A DNA stretch of 39,522 nucleotides from Lachnospiraceae bacterium (GCA_021199235.1 JAJQIL010000001.1:1-39522); one strand, 5' to 3'; positions 1 to 9,017 are shown, counted from the stretch's first letter. The notes: generated by a model not told the origin, from the sequence alone. Numbers and translations: made by a program.

Positions 1-54
1 ATTATTTTGAAGCTCTGCACTGATCAGAAATAACGTGAATCTTTATTTTCTGTA

Positions 55-83
55 TTGACTCACATTTTATCTTGTGATATATT
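55..83 (+). promoter_or_regulatory. Promoter of rpsO
   Basis: A TTGACT -35 box (55-60) and a TATATT -10 box (78-83) are separated by exactly 17 bp, close to the sigma-A consensus. The predicted start near position 90 leaves a leader of about 178 nt before the rpsO start codon, room for the folded leader described separately. Confidence 0.75.
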
Positions 84-89
84 GACCTA

Positions 90-267
90 GTGTGATTTTG
101 TAACTGCGAAGATACTGAACAGTTACCTGATTTTCAGCCGATGCCCGGATACAGGATTTCTCCAGCCGTTTCCTGGTGTCAGGTGATTATGTCTTCGGCT
201 CAGGAGACAGAAGACGCAGACCGGAATGTTCGGACTGCAGAATAATTTATCAGGAGGATTTATTTCA
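90..267 (+). promoter_or_regulatory. Structured 5' leader of rpsO (probable S15 autoregulatory leader)
   Basis: Several nested helices can be drawn by eye. GTAACTG (100-106) pairs with CAGTTAC (120-126), ACCTGA (125-130) with TCAGGT (179-184), GTCTTC (191-196) with GAAGAC (210-215), and GCAG (216-219) with CTGC (235-238) enclosing CCG/CGG. The first two helices overlap at 125-126, so they may be alternatives. The ribosome-binding site AGGAGG at 252-256 lies just downstream. S15 represses its own synthesis through its mRNA leader in several bacteria. That this leader does the same is inferred from the amount of structure and its position; I did not match it to a named leader family. Confidence 0.5.
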
Positions 268-534
268 ATGATTTCCAAAGAAAAGAAAACTGCTATCATC
301 AACGAGTACGCGAGAACACCGGGTGATACCGGTTCGCCGGAGGTACAGATCGCAATTCTTACAGCGCGCATTCAGGAGCTGACCGCTCATCTGCAGGCGA
401 ATCCGAAGGATCATCATTCCAGAAGAGGACTTCTGAAGATGGTTGGTAAAAGACGTGGCCTGCTGGCTTACCTGAAGAAGACAGATCTGGAAGGGTACCG
501 TACTCTGATCGCAAAGCTTGGCATCAGAAAATAA
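268..534 (+). CDS. rpsO: 30S ribosomal protein S15
   Basis: The 88-residue product is a full-length S15, which binds 16S rRNA early in assembly of the small-subunit platform. The family hallmarks are present: an N-terminal helix with the [11 protein letters not shown] segment, the [16 protein letters not shown] signature in the middle, and the terminal [12 protein letters not shown] helix. The ATG at 268 is chosen because AGGAGG lies about 10 nt upstream; the frame is open further upstream to 226, but that extension is not S15-like and lies in the leader. The gene is followed by a strong terminator and then pnp. The rpsO-pnp order is common in bacteria, but here about 390 bp separate the two. 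Confidence 0.97.
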   Translation: MISKEKKTAIINEYARTPGDTGSPEVQIAILTARIQELTAHLQANPKDHHSRRGLLKMVGKRRGLLAYLKKTDLEGYRTLIAKLGIRK

Positions 535-540
535 TGTTTA

Positions 541-572
541 CAAAAGGGCGGACCTCACATCCGCCCTTTTTA
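541..572 (+). terminator. Rho-independent terminator of rpsO
   Basis: AAAAGGGCGGA (542-552) pairs perfectly with TCCGCCCTTTT (560-570) around a 7-nt loop, and the U-run is part of the descending arm. It begins 7 nt after the rpsO stop codon. Confidence 0.9.
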
Positions 573-957
573 CAGTGAATCGTATTTTTCGCGTAATATA
601 TGTTTCTTTACTGCAAAAACCGGTTCACCGGGGCAATCATGCAGCGACGGCCGAGACCACTGAAAAGCTGACAGAAGGGTATTTCATATCCGATTTTTAT
701 TGTGTTGGACAATCCTATCGCCGCACTGTCATTTTTTCAGTAGTTTCGGAGCCTGGCTCATGGTTGTTCTCCATGCATCAGATTTCTGTTCTGGTTCTTT
801 TCGATGATGTCTTTTCTTCTGGCTTAACCCATATCGGTCTATGCCGGATCTGATTCTCAGAGATCACGATCTTAAGTCATTATCTGGAGACGGAAAGAGA
901 CAGAACTCCCGGAAGGCAATATGCCCTGCATTCCATTAATCAGAAAAGGAGATTATC
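573..957 (+). other. rpsO-pnp intergenic region, no gene seen
   Basis: This 385-nt stretch should hold the pnp promoter and leader, but I see no convincing -35/-10 pair. The frame open from within rpsO to 853 has no family resemblance and no ribosome-binding site. A short GGCAATATGCC palindrome (917-927) sits upstream of the pnp ribosome-binding site. PNPase often controls its own leader in other bacteria; I see no large hairpin here to support that. Confidence 0.5.
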
Positions 958-3048
958 ATGTACAAGAGCTATTCAATGGAGCTTGCCGGAAGAACACTTA
1001 CCGTCGATATCGGGCGTGTGGGTGCGCAGGCAAATGGTTGTGCGTTTATGCACTACGGAGATACGACCGTACTTTGTACGGCGACGGCTTCCGAGAAGCC
1101 GAGAGACGGGATTGACTTTTTCCCGCTCAGTGTAGAATATGAGGAGAAATATTACGCGGTAGGAAAAATCCCCGGGGGATTTAATAAAAGAGAGGGTAAG
1201 GCTTCTGAGAATGCGGTTCTGACCGATCGTGTTATCGACCGTCCGATGCGTCCGCTGTTTCCGAAGGATTATCGCAATGACGTTACCCTTGACAATATGG
1301 TCATGTCTGTCGATCCTGAGTGCCGTCCGGAGCTGACAGCCATGATCGGCACCGCAATTGCCACCTGCATTTCGGATATCCCGTTCGATGGTCCGTGCGC
1401 GATGACGCAGATGGGGCTGGTCAATGGCGAGCTGATCGTGAACCCGTCTCAGGAACAGTGGGACAACGGGGATCTGCAGTTGACTGTCGCTTCTACACGT
1501 GAGAAGGTCATTATGATCGAGGCCGGAGCCAATGAGGTGAAGGACGATCTGATGATTGATGCCATCTATAAGTGCCATGCAGTGAATCTGGAGCTGATCG
1601 CTTTTATCGATAAGATCGTAGCTGAGGTTGGCAAGCCGAAGCACACTTATGAGAGCTGCGCAGTTCCGGAAGAACTGTTTGAGGCGATCAGGAAGATCGT
1701 GCCGCCGGAAGAGATGGAAAAGGCTGTATTTACCGATGTAAAGCAGGTTCGTGAAGCGAATATCCGTGAGATCACGGCGAAGCTTGAAGAGGCATTTGCC
1801 GACAACGAAGAATGGCTGGCTGTTCTTTCCGAGGCAGTATATCAGTACCAGAAAAAGACGGTTCGCAAGATGATCCTGAAAGACCATAAGCGTCCGGACG
1901 GCCGTGAGATCACGCAGATCCGCCCGCTGGCTGCAGAGGTTGACATCATTCCGAGAGTGCATGGTTCTGCTATGTTTACCCGTGGCCAGACACAGATCTG
2001 CACGGTGACGACGCTCGCACTGCTCTCCGAAGTACAGAAGATTGACGGACTGGATGATAATATCAATTGCAAGCGTTATATGCATCATTACAATTTCCCG
2101 TCCTACTCTGTAGGCGAGACGAAGGTCAGCAGAGGTCCCGGACGCCGCGAGATCGGCCATGGTGCTCTGGCAGAGAAGGCTCTGATGCCGGTACTTCCGA
2201 CCGAAGAAGAATTCCCGTACGCGATTCGCACCGTATCTGAGACCTTCGAGTCCAACGGTTCGACTTCACAGGCAAGTGTCTGCGCGTCTACTATGTCCCT
2301 GATGGCAGCCGGCGTACCGATCAAAAAACCGGTAGCAGGTATTTCCTGCGGTCTGGTGACCGGAGAGACCGATGACGATTATATCGTATTGACAGATATT
2401 CAGGGCCTCGAGGACTTCTTCGGCGACATGGACTTTAAGGTAGCCGGTACTCTGGACGGTATCACGGCTATTCAGATGGATATTAAGATTCACGGCCTGA
2501 CCCGCCCGATCGTTGAGGAAGCGATTTCCCGCACCCATCAGGCGAGAGAGTATATCCTCAAAGAGATCATGATGCCGTGCATCGCTGAGCCGAGACCTAC
2601 AGTCAACAAGTATGCACCGAAGATTATGCAGATGACGATCGACCCGCAGAAGATCGGTGATGTGGTTGGCCAGAGAGGCAAGACGATCAATACGATCATC
2701 GAGCGCACCGGCGTGAAGATTGATATCAACGACGACGGCTTTGTATCCATCTGCGGTACCGATCAGGCAATGATGGATAAGGCGGCGGAGATGATCCGCA
2801 TCATTGTGACTGATTTCGAAGCCGGACAGGTATTTGACGGCGTGGTTGTCAGCATCAAGGACTTTGGCTGCTTCGTAGAGTTCGCTCCGGGCAAAGAGGG
2901 CATGGTGCACATCTCCCGGATTGCAAAGCACCGCATCAACCGTGTTGAGGATGTGCTGACCCTTGGCGATAAAGTCAGGGTAGTCTGCCTTGGCAAGGAC
3001 AAGATGGGCCGCATGAGCTTTTCCATGAAGGATGTAAAGCAGAACTGA
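958..3048 (+). CDS. pnp: Polyribonucleotide nucleotidyltransferase (PNPase)
   Basis: PNPase degrades RNA 3'-to-5' using phosphate and releases nucleoside diphosphates; it works as a ring-shaped homotrimer in RNA turnover. The 696-residue protein has the full family layout: a first RNase PH-like domain (about residues 1-225), an all-alpha linker, a second RNase PH-like domain (about 310-550) with the acidic GDMDFKVAGT active-site region, a KH domain whose GxxG loop reads GQRG at residues 571-574, and a C-terminal S1 domain (about 620-692) with VSIKDFGCFVEF. The ATG at 958 is preceded by AAAGGAGA about 6 nt upstream. A bidirectional hairpin separates it from the convergent aroA. Confidence 0.97.
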   Translation: MYKSYSMELAGRTLTVDIGRVGAQANGCAFMHYGDTTVLCTATASEKPRDGIDFFPLSVEYEEKYYAVGKIPGGFNKREGKASENAVLTDRVIDRPMRPLFPKDYRNDVTLDNMVMSVDPECRPELTAMIGTAIATCISDIPFDGPCAMTQMGLVNGELIVNPSQEQWDNGDLQLTVASTREKVIMIEAGANEVKDDLMIDAIYKCHAVNLELIAFIDKIVAEVGKPKHTYESCAVPEELFEAIRKIVPPEEMEKAVFTDVKQVREANIREITAKLEEAFADNEEWLAVLSEAVYQYQKKTVRKMILKDHKRPDGREITQIRPLAAEVDIIPRVHGSAMFTRGQTQICTVTTLALLSEVQKIDGLDDNINCKRYMHHYNFPSYSVGETKVSRGPGRREIGHGALAEKALMPVLPTEEEFPYAIRTVSETFESNGSTSQASVCASTMSLMAAGVPIKKPVAGISCGLVTGETDDDYIVLTDIQGLEDFFGDMDFKVAGTLDGITAIQMDIKIHGLTRPIVEEAISRTHQAREYILKEIMMPCIAEPRPTVNKYAPKIMQMTIDPQKIGDVVGQRGKTINTIIERTGVKIDINDDGFVSICGTDQAMMDKAAEMIRIIVTDFEAGQVFDGVVVSIKDFGCFVEFAPGKEGMVHISRIAKHRINRVEDVLTLGDKVRVVCLGKDKMGRMSFSMKDVKQN

Positions 3049-3084
3049 TCGCAGGATATGCGTCAATAAACTTATAAGTCATGT

Positions 3085-3123
3085 AAAAAAACCGGCTGCG
3101 CGTTAAGTGTGCGGCCGGTTTTC
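3085..3123. terminator. Bidirectional terminator between pnp and aroA
   Basis: AAAACCGGC followed by TGCGC pairs with GTGCG followed by GCCGGTTTT around a short loop. The stem is flanked by A-rich sequence on the left and T-rich sequence on the right, so it can stop transcription from both sides. It lies between the convergent ends of pnp (3048) and aroA (3138). Confidence 0.85.
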
Positions 3124-3137
3124 ATTATAGAAATATT

Positions 3138-4487
3138 TTATCGGCAGACTCTGGCCAGATCCTCATAAAATCCCGGATAGCTGATGTTGACAATTTCCGC
3201 GCCCTGAATGTCCATTTCACCAGAACACGCCAGTGCTGCGACCGCGAAGCTCATGGCGATGCGGTGATCCATATGGGAGTCGATGACAGCGCCGTGGAGC
3301 GGCTTTCCGCCTGTGATGATCATACCGTCCGCTGCGGCCTCAACCGGGCAGCCAATACGGGTTAAATTATTGGTCATGACGGCAATACGGTCTGATTCTT
3401 TGACGCGCAGCTCGGCGGCGTCCCGAATCACGGTCGTACCGTCCGCGAAAGCGGCGAGAACGGCCAGAACAGGCAGTTCATCGATCAGGGTGGGGATAAG
3501 GTCGCCTCCGATTTCTACGGCCTTCAGAGAGCTGCTGCGCACGAGCAGATCGGCACAGGGCTCAGCTCCGGTGTGATCCTCATTTAAAAGCGTGATATCG
3601 GCGCCCATCTCCCGGCAGACGCGAAGCATACCGTCCCGGGTCGGATTGATACCGACATTTTTAAGAAGCAGTTCAGAGCCGGGTACAAGTAAGGCAGCAG
3701 CGATGAAATAAGCTGCGGAGGAAATGTCTCCGGGGACATGAATCTTCTGGCCGGTGAGCTTCGGTTCGGGAGAGATGGAAACGGTGAATCCACTGCCTTT
3801 CACACAGGAAGCATTTCTGTCATTTATGCCTGACATAACCTCAGCATTGCTTTGTGATCCGACATTCTCTTTTACATCAGCGCCGAAATACCGCAGCATC
3901 AGCTCGGAATGGTTTCGTGAAACAGCTGGTTCTGTGACGCTGGTAATGCCGTCTGCGTACAGACCGGCGAGCAGGATACAGGATTTTACCTGTGCGGAGG
4001 CGACAGGCGAATCATAATGCGCACCATGCAGCTTTTTTCCATGGATCTGCAGAGGCGCACAGCCGTTTCGCCGTACAGAGATGACATCTGCGCCCATACC
4101 CGTGAGAGGCGTCATCACGCGTTTCATTGGCCGTTTCTGAATAGTTTCGTCTCCGGTGATGACGGAATTGAAGTGCTGTCCGGCAAGAATGCCGGAGAGC
4201 AGGCGAACCGTCGTTCCGCTGTTGCCTGCGTCGAGAATTTCCAACGGAGCTGTCAGACCGTGCAGACCTTTACCGTGAATCAATACATGCGTATCTTTTT
4301 GCTCAATCTCAATTCCCATCTGCCGGAAGCAGGAGATGGTCGAGAGACAGTCTGCTCCGGTAAGAAAATTAGTGACCTCGGTTGTCCCATCCGCAAGCGC
4401 GCCGAACATCACGCTCCGGTGCGAGATGGATTTATCCCCCGGTATGGAAAGCTCCCCGCGAAGCGGACCTGTGTATTTAATAATCAT
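3138..4487 (-). CDS. aroA: 3-phosphoshikimate 1-carboxyvinyltransferase (EPSP synthase)
   Basis: This enzyme transfers the enolpyruvyl group of PEP to shikimate 3-phosphate, the sixth step of the shikimate pathway. Seen in the 449-residue product: the N-terminal GDKSISHRS motif, DAGNSGTTVRLLSG (the PEP-site GNxGT loop), a central GDISSAAYFIAAA segment, and RVKESDRI near the C-terminus. The ATG at 4487 is chosen because a GGGAAAGGAA Shine-Dalgarno lies just upstream and the protein then begins MIIKYTGPLRGEL as expected; the open frame runs 16 codons further up without support. A stretch of about 20 polar residues before KLTGQKIHVPGD (around residues 215-240) looks longer than usual. It follows tyrA by 114 bp in the same direction and probably shares its promoter. 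Confidence 0.95.
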   Translation of the reverse strand: MIIKYTGPLRGELSIPGDKSISHRSVMFGALADGTTEVTNFLTGADCLSTISCFRQMGIEIEQKDTHVLIHGKGLHGLTAPLEILDAGNSGTTVRLLSGILAGQHFNSVITGDETIQKRPMKRVMTPLTGMGADVISVRRNGCAPLQIHGKKLHGAHYDSPVASAQVKSCILLAGLYADGITSVTEPAVSRNHSELMLRYFGADVKENVGSQSNAEVMSGINDRNASCVKGSGFTVSISPEPKLTGQKIHVPGDISSAAYFIAAALLVPGSELLLKNVGINPTRDGMLRVCREMGADITLLNEDHTGAEPCADLLVRSSSLKAVEIGGDLIPTLIDELPVLAVLAAFADGTTVIRDAAELRVKESDRIAVMTNNLTRIGCPVEAAADGMIITGGKPLHGAVIDSHMDHRIAMSFAVAALACSGEMDIQGAEIVNISYPGFYEDLARVCR

Positions 4488-4601
4488 AATTCGATAAATT
4501 CCTTTCCCTGATTCATTTGTCTGAATGCATATCATTTACAACTTGAAAGTTACAAAGAAAATCCACTGAATCATTGTTGTAATGATGACATACTGCTGCA
4601 T

Positions 4602-5702
4602 TTACCGTTCCCATACCTGATACTTCTGCTGACGGAGCAGTTCGGCCGCAGCTCTGGACGGCGCTTCCTCATAAAACTCGATCCGCAGCACACCTTCCTC
4701 GAATTCTCTGCTCTGTACGATCCCGATATTCTTAATACTGATGCCGTTTTTCGCAAGTATGGCCGCGATCGTGGCAATCGAGCCGGATTCGTCGAGTATA
4801 TCGCAGTAAATACGGTATGTCTTTTTGAAGTTTCCTGGTCCGCTGGATGAGAAGGAATTGCGGTAATCGCGGGATTTTTCAAACATTTTATAAATTGCCT
4901 CGCCGTCGCCTGCCCGCATGGCGTCACGGGAATCCGTGAGAAGGCGGATAAATGTATCCATGACATCGGCAATGTTGTCGCTGTTTGTCAGGCAGATCTG
5001 TTCCCACATCTCCGGGGAGGAGGATGCAATCCTTGTAATATCTTTAAAGCCTCCGGCTGCGAGTGTTTTCATCAGTTCCTCTTTGGAATCCAGATCATGG
5101 ACGGTATTTACCAGGGAAGCTGCGATCAGATGCGGCAGATGACTGATTGCCGCGGTCGCAAAATCATGCTGCCGGTAATCAAGTACGATCGGCAGCGCAC
5201 CAATCGCGGAAGCCAGGGCGCGCAGCTGTTCCACCCACGCATCCGGCGTGCCCGGCGAAGGCGTCAGGATGTAATAAGCATTCTCAAAAAGATGCGCCTG
5301 TGCGTAATTCAGGCCGGACTTTTCCGAACCGGTCATCGGGTGTCCGCCGATAAAACGTCCATTCAGCCCCATCCGTTCCACTGCCATGTGAATGTCTGTT
5401 TTGACGCTGCCGACATCCGTGAGTATACAGTCTGTACGTACCGTATCTTTCAGCTGCTCCAGCGCCGCGACGTTGCTGCCCACCGGTGCACATAAAAAGA
5501 TACAGTCGCATTCGGCAAACCGGGTATCTGCTGCAGAAGAGCAGATGCTGTCAATAATGCCTTCCGACAGGGCGTTTTCTGTTGTCTTTGCTGTACGTGT
5601 ATATGCCATAATACGGCAGTCCGGAAAAGAACGTTTTAATGCTTTTGCCAGTGATCCGCCAATCAGTCCCAGACCGACAAAGCCGAATGTATGTAATTCC
5701 AT
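4602..5702 (-). CDS. tyrA: Prephenate dehydrogenase with C-terminal ACT domain
   Basis: It oxidatively decarboxylates prephenate to 4-hydroxyphenylpyruvate with NAD(P)+, the committed step to tyrosine. The 366-residue protein begins with a Rossmann fold, GLGLIGGSLAKALK (from about residue 10). It then has the GGHPMTGSEKSG motif (about residues 118-129) typical of the family, a helical dimerisation domain, and a C-terminal ACT domain (about 293-366) containing SIATIAAILAKNGISIKNIGI. ACT domains in this position usually mediate feedback control by tyrosine; that is family knowledge. AAGAAAGGAAA sits just before the ATG. It is the first gene of a probable tyrA-aroA operon with a near-consensus promoter. 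Confidence 0.95.
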   Translation of the reverse strand: MELHTFGFVGLGLIGGSLAKALKRSFPDCRIMAYTRTAKTTENALSEGIIDSICSSAADTRFAECDCIFLCAPVGSNVAALEQLKDTVRTDCILTDVGSVKTDIHMAVERMGLNGRFIGGHPMTGSEKSGLNYAQAHLFENAYYILTPSPGTPDAWVEQLRALASAIGALPIVLDYRQHDFATAAISHLPHLIAASLVNTVHDLDSKEELMKTLAAGGFKDITRIASSSPEMWEQICLTNSDNIADVMDTFIRLLTDSRDAMRAGDGEAIYKMFEKSRDYRNSFSSSGPGNFKKTYRIYCDILDESGSIATIAAILAKNGISIKNIGIVQSREFEEGVLRIEFYEEAPSRAAAELLRQQKYQVWER

Positions 5703-5781
5703 AATAATTTCCTTTCTTAAGTTACACAGTATATTTCAGAACACCAGCCTTCAGACTGCGGGATGTCCGAAATCTTTTAGA

Positions 5782-5810
5782 ATTTTACTATTTTACGCGG
5801 AAAATGTCAA
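5782..5810 (-). promoter_or_regulatory. Promoter of the tyrA-aroA operon
   Basis: Read on the minus strand, TTGACA (5810-5805) and TAAAAT (5787-5782) are spaced 17 bp apart. The leader to the tyrA start is only about 75 nt, and I see no T-box or other riboswitch in it. Confidence 0.7.
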
Positions 5811-5855
5811 TTCCGGCTTCCGTGAAAAATAAATTGTTAAAATTGAATAAAATGC

Positions 5856-5884
5856 TTGAACTGTTTGTATATTTTTAGTAGAAT
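5856..5884 (+). promoter_or_regulatory. Promoter of the EF-G-like gene
   Basis: TTGAAC (5856-5861) and TAGAAT (5879-5884) are spaced 17 bp. This promoter is divergent from that of tyrA; the two -35 boxes are about 45 bp apart. It leaves a leader of about 120 nt before the gene. Confidence 0.7.
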
Positions 5885-5920
5885 GTAACTATGTGAGGCA
5901 AAAACGTGTTTGTGAAAAAA

Positions 5921-5942
5921 TAGAGTGCGCAGTGCGCATCTA
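5921..5942 (+). promoter_or_regulatory. Leader hairpin upstream of the EF-G-like gene
   Basis: TAGAGTGCGC (5921-5930) pairs with GCGCATCTA (5934-5942) around a 3-nt loop, giving about 10 base pairs including a G-U pair. It has no following U-run, so it is not a terminator. It lies in the predicted untranslated leader; its role is unknown. Confidence 0.4.
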
Positions 5943-6011
5943 TCGGCCTGTTTCGTATGGTACGTGCACGTTTGGCGCATGAGCGAATAAATAAAATGGA
6001 GGATGAAGATT

Positions 6012-8084
6012 ATGAATGTTTACACCACTGACAAGATCCGCAACGTCGTAATTCTCGGACACGGCGGCTCGGGTAAGACTACCCTGACCGAAGCCATGGC
6101 ATATCTGTCCGGTATTACCAGTCGTCTGGGCAGCGTGACTGACGGCAATACGATCAGCGATTATGATAAAGAGGAGATTAAGAGAAAGTTTTCAATTACG
6201 ACGACGATGGTGCCGATCATCTGGGGCGATACTAAGATCAATATTCTGGATACACCGGGCTATTTTGATTTCGCCGGTGAAGCTGTCGAAGCGTGCGCGG
6301 CTGCGGATGCGGCGGTGATTGTTGTAAACGGTAAGAACGGCGTTGAAGTCGGCACACAGAAAGCATGGGATCTGTGCGAGAAGTTCAAGCTTCCGCGTTT
6401 CTTCTATGTATCGAACATGGATTTTGATAATGCCAGTTACCGTAAGGTCGTGGAGTCACTGACTGAGCTTTACGGAAAGCGGATCGCGCCGATTCATGTG
6501 CCGTTCCGTGAGAATGAGAAGTTTGTCGGTTATGTGAATGTCGTAAAGATGGCAGCCCACAGATATGTGAATAAGCAGGAGAAGGTGGAGTGCCCGATCC
6601 CGGAGTATCTGCAGAGCTACGTTGACAAATACCGTGAGAATCTGATCGAGGCAGTCGCTGAGACAAGCGAAGAGTTCATGGATCGCTATTTCAACGGCGA
6701 GGAGTTCTCTGAGGCGGAGATCATGGCTGCCCTTCATACGAATGTGGGCGACGGTTCAATCGTACCGGTGACGATGGGTGCCAGCGTCAATCTGCAGGGT
6801 ATTCTGATCCTGCTGGATGATATTGTAAGCTATATGCCGTCTCCGGAAAAGCGCAAATTCGCGGGTGTGAATACAAAGACCAAGGAAGTGTTTGAAGCGA
6901 ATTATGATTTCTCCAAGGTGAAATCCGCTTATGTGTGGAAGACCCTGGTGGATCCGTTTATCGGAAAATATTCCTTTATCAAGGTTGCTTCGGGTGTAAT
7001 CAAGGGCGATGATACCCTTTATAATGATGAAAAAGGTTCTGAGGACCGTGTCGGCAAGCTGTACGTGATGGAAGGCAGCAAGCCTGTAGAGGTGAAAGAA
7101 CTTCACGCAGGCGATATCGGCGCCATCGGCAAGATCGAAGCATCGACAGGAGACACGCTTTCCACCAAGACCACTCCGATCGCCTATGGAAAGATTGAGA
7201 CGCCGGTTCCGTATACCTACAAGAGATATGAGCCGAAGGTGCGCGGCGAAGAAGATAAGGTTGCTCAGGCGCTGAATAAGATGGCGCAGGAAGACCTGAC
7301 TCTGAAGGTGGTCAATGACGGTGAGAACCGCCAGACTCTGCTTTATGGCCTCGGCGACCAGCATCTCGATATCGTGGCAAGCCGTCTTCTTACAAAATAT
7401 AAAGTTGACATGATTCTGGAGAAGCCGAAAGTGGCGTTCCGTGAGACCATTCGCAAGAGTTCGGATGTAGATTCCAAATACAAGAAGCAGTCCGGCGGTC
7501 ACGGACAGTATGGCCATGTAAAGATGCGTTTCTCACCGATGGATTCTCTGGATCAGCCCTATGAATTTGATCAGGAAGTTGTCGGCGGCGCAGTTCCGAA
7601 GAACTACTTCCCGGCTGTAGAAAAGGGCATCGCGGATTCCTGCCAGAAGGGACCTCTTGCCGGATATCCGGTAGTTGGTGTCAAAGCCGTCCTTTACGAT
7701 GGTTCCTATCATCCGGTAGATTCCTCTGAGATGGCGTTCAAGACCGCTGCTTCCCAGGCGTTTAAGAAAGGCTTCATGGAAGCCAGCCCGGTACTTCTTG
7801 AGCCGATCGCATCCATGAAGGTGACGGTTCCGGATAAGTTCACCGGCGATGTCATGGGAGATCTGAATAAGAGACGCGGCCGTGTGCTTGGCATGAATCC
7901 GGACCATAAGGGCAATACGATCGTTGAGGCAGACGTGCCGATGTCCGAACTGTACGGCTATTCGACCCAGCTTCGCTCCATGACTGGCGGTTCAGGAGAC
8001 TTTACTTATGAATTTGCCCGTTACGAGCAGGCGCCGAATGATGTGCAGGAGCGTGAGATTGCGGCGAGAAATGCTGAAGAGTAA
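6012..8084 (+). CDS. Elongation factor G-like translational GTPase (EF-G2 type)
   Basis: The 690-residue protein has the five-domain EF-G layout: G domain (about 1-270), beta-barrel domain II, and domains III-V with the conserved QSGGHGQYGHV and YSTQLRSMTGGSGDFTYEF segments of domains IV and V. The P-loop is GHGGSGKTT, characteristic of the second EF-G-like group rather than the canonical factor, and G3 is DTPGYFDF. The NKxD guanine-specificity motif reads SNMD at residues 134-137, so it is degenerate. The ATG at 6012 is preferred over that at 6003 because GGAGG (5998-6002) is 9 nt before it and directly abuts the earlier one. The gene stands alone, not with rpsL/rpsG/tuf, which also argues against it being the main fusA. 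Its exact cellular role cannot be read from sequence. Confidence 0.85.
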   Translation: MNVYTTDKIRNVVILGHGGSGKTTLTEAMAYLSGITSRLGSVTDGNTISDYDKEEIKRKFSITTTMVPIIWGDTKINILDTPGYFDFAGEAVEACAAADAAVIVVNGKNGVEVGTQKAWDLCEKFKLPRFFYVSNMDFDNASYRKVVESLTELYGKRIAPIHVPFRENEKFVGYVNVVKMAAHRYVNKQEKVECPIPEYLQSYVDKYRENLIEAVAETSEEFMDRYFNGEEFSEAEIMAALHTNVGDGSIVPVTMGASVNLQGILILLDDIVSYMPSPEKRKFAGVNTKTKEVFEANYDFSKVKSAYVWKTLVDPFIGKYSFIKVASGVIKGDDTLYNDEKGSEDRVGKLYVMEGSKPVEVKELHAGDIGAIGKIEASTGDTLSTKTTPIAYGKIETPVPYTYKRYEPKVRGEEDKVAQALNKMAQEDLTLKVVNDGENRQTLLYGLGDQHLDIVASRLLTKYKVDMILEKPKVAFRETIRKSSDVDSKYKKQSGGHGQYGHVKMRFSPMDSLDQPYEFDQEVVGGAVPKNYFPAVEKGIADSCQKGPLAGYPVVGVKAVLYDGSYHPVDSSEMAFKTAASQAFKKGFMEASPVLLEPIASMKVTVPDKFTGDVMGDLNKRRGRVLGMNPDHKGNTIVEADVPMSELYGYSTQLRSMTGGSGDFTYEFARYEQAPNDVQEREIAARNAEE

Positions 8085-8131
8085 TGACAATCTCGTAATT
8101 ACATGAATAATTAATCGAATGTAGTACATGA

Positions 8132-8157
8132 GAAAGGCGGCCGGATGGCCGCCTTTC
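8132..8157. terminator. Hairpin between the EF-G-like gene and rnfB
   Basis: GAAAGGCGGCC (8132-8142) pairs perfectly with GGCCGCCTTTC (8147-8157) around a GGAT tetraloop. It lies between two convergent genes, but the U-runs on both sides are short, so termination efficiency is uncertain. Confidence 0.65.
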
Positions 8158-8213
8158 ATCATGTTGCATGGCTTTTAATATATTATGTTTAAATACTGTA
8201 CAGTCGATTTTCT

Positions 8214-9002
8214 TTACAGCATCTCAATCGCTTTTGCCGGGCATTTCTCCGCGCATTTGCCGCAGCCGACACATTTCTCATAGTCGATATGAGCGATATT
8301 GTTCTCGACCGTGATCGCATCGTGTTCACACTGCTTTACACAGAGCTTGCAGCCGATACAGCCGACATCGCAGCTCTTTTTCACGACAGGTCCGCGATCC
8401 TTATTGGAACAGCGAACCGCATAGGAAGCCTTCGCCGGGATCAGCTCAATCAGGTGCTTCGGACATGCAGTCACGCACTGCCCGCATCCTTTGCACATTG
8501 TGCGGTCGATTACAGCGACGCCGTTCTGTATGCGGATGCCGCCGAACTGGCAGGCCGCAACACAGGAGCCAAAGCCCAGACAGCCATAATCACATTCCCA
8601 GGGCGAGAGACCGCTGGAAACGGCTGCCGCACAGTCGTGGATGCCGATATAGTTGCTTCGGTTGGCGGTATGCTCACAGGAGCCGAGGCACTTCACATAA
8701 GCTACCTTTTTTTCCTGTGCTTCCGCGCTTACGCCCATGATCTGGCTGATTTTTTCGGCTACAGGCTCGCCGCCGACGGGGCATCCGCTCACAGGAGCCT
8801 CTCCTTTAGCGATTGCAGCCGCCATCGCGTCACAGCCCGCAAAGCCGCAGGCACCGCAGTTATTTCCGGGCAGGTATTCACGCACAGCGAGTTCCTTTTC
8901 GTCTACCTCTACCTTAAACTTTTTTCCGACCGTGATCAGGAGCATTCCCATCACAAAGCCGATTACCGCCACAGTAACCGTGGCTATCAGAACAGGATAC
9001 AT
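8214..9002 (-). CDS. rnfB: Rnf complex subunit B (iron-sulfur)
   Basis: RnfB is thought to accept electrons from reduced ferredoxin at the cytoplasmic face of the Rnf complex. The 262-residue protein has an N-terminal membrane helix (about residues 3-25), then a CGACGFAGC cluster motif with a following Cys. After a less regular Cys region (YGCLGFGSCVAAC) come three ferredoxin-like 4Fe-4S motifs: CKGCGQCVTACP, CIGCKLCVKQC and CVGCGKCAEKCP. The ATG at 9002 is 6 nt from GGAGG; an in-frame TTG two codons upstream abuts that site and is unlikely. It is the last gene of the operon, 15 bp after rnfA. Confidence 0.94.
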   Translation of the reverse strand: MYPVLIATVTVAVIGFVMGMLLITVGKKFKVEVDEKELAVREYLPGNNCGACGFAGCDAMAAAIAKGEAPVSGCPVGGEPVAEKISQIMGVSAEAQEKKVAYVKCLGSCEHTANRSNYIGIHDCAAAVSSGLSPWECDYGCLGFGSCVAACQFGGIRIQNGVAVIDRTMCKGCGQCVTACPKHLIELIPAKASYAVRCSNKDRGPVVKKSCDVGCIGCKLCVKQCEHDAITVENNIAHIDYEKCVGCGKCAEKCPAKAIEML

Positions 9003-9017
9003 ATTCAACCTCCCTCA

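Noticed and set aside
518-853. 111-codon open frame between rpsO and pnp
   Set aside because: It starts inside rpsO, runs through the rpsO terminator, has no ribosome-binding site and shows no family resemblance.
973-2160. 395-codon open frame on the minus strand across pnp
   Set aside because: It is antisense to clear PNPase catalytic domains and has no recognisable motif.
6012-8084. Canonical elongation factor G (fusA)
   Set aside because: The P-loop type, the degenerate NKxD motif and the absence of rpsL, rpsG and tuf neighbours fit the EF-G-like second group.
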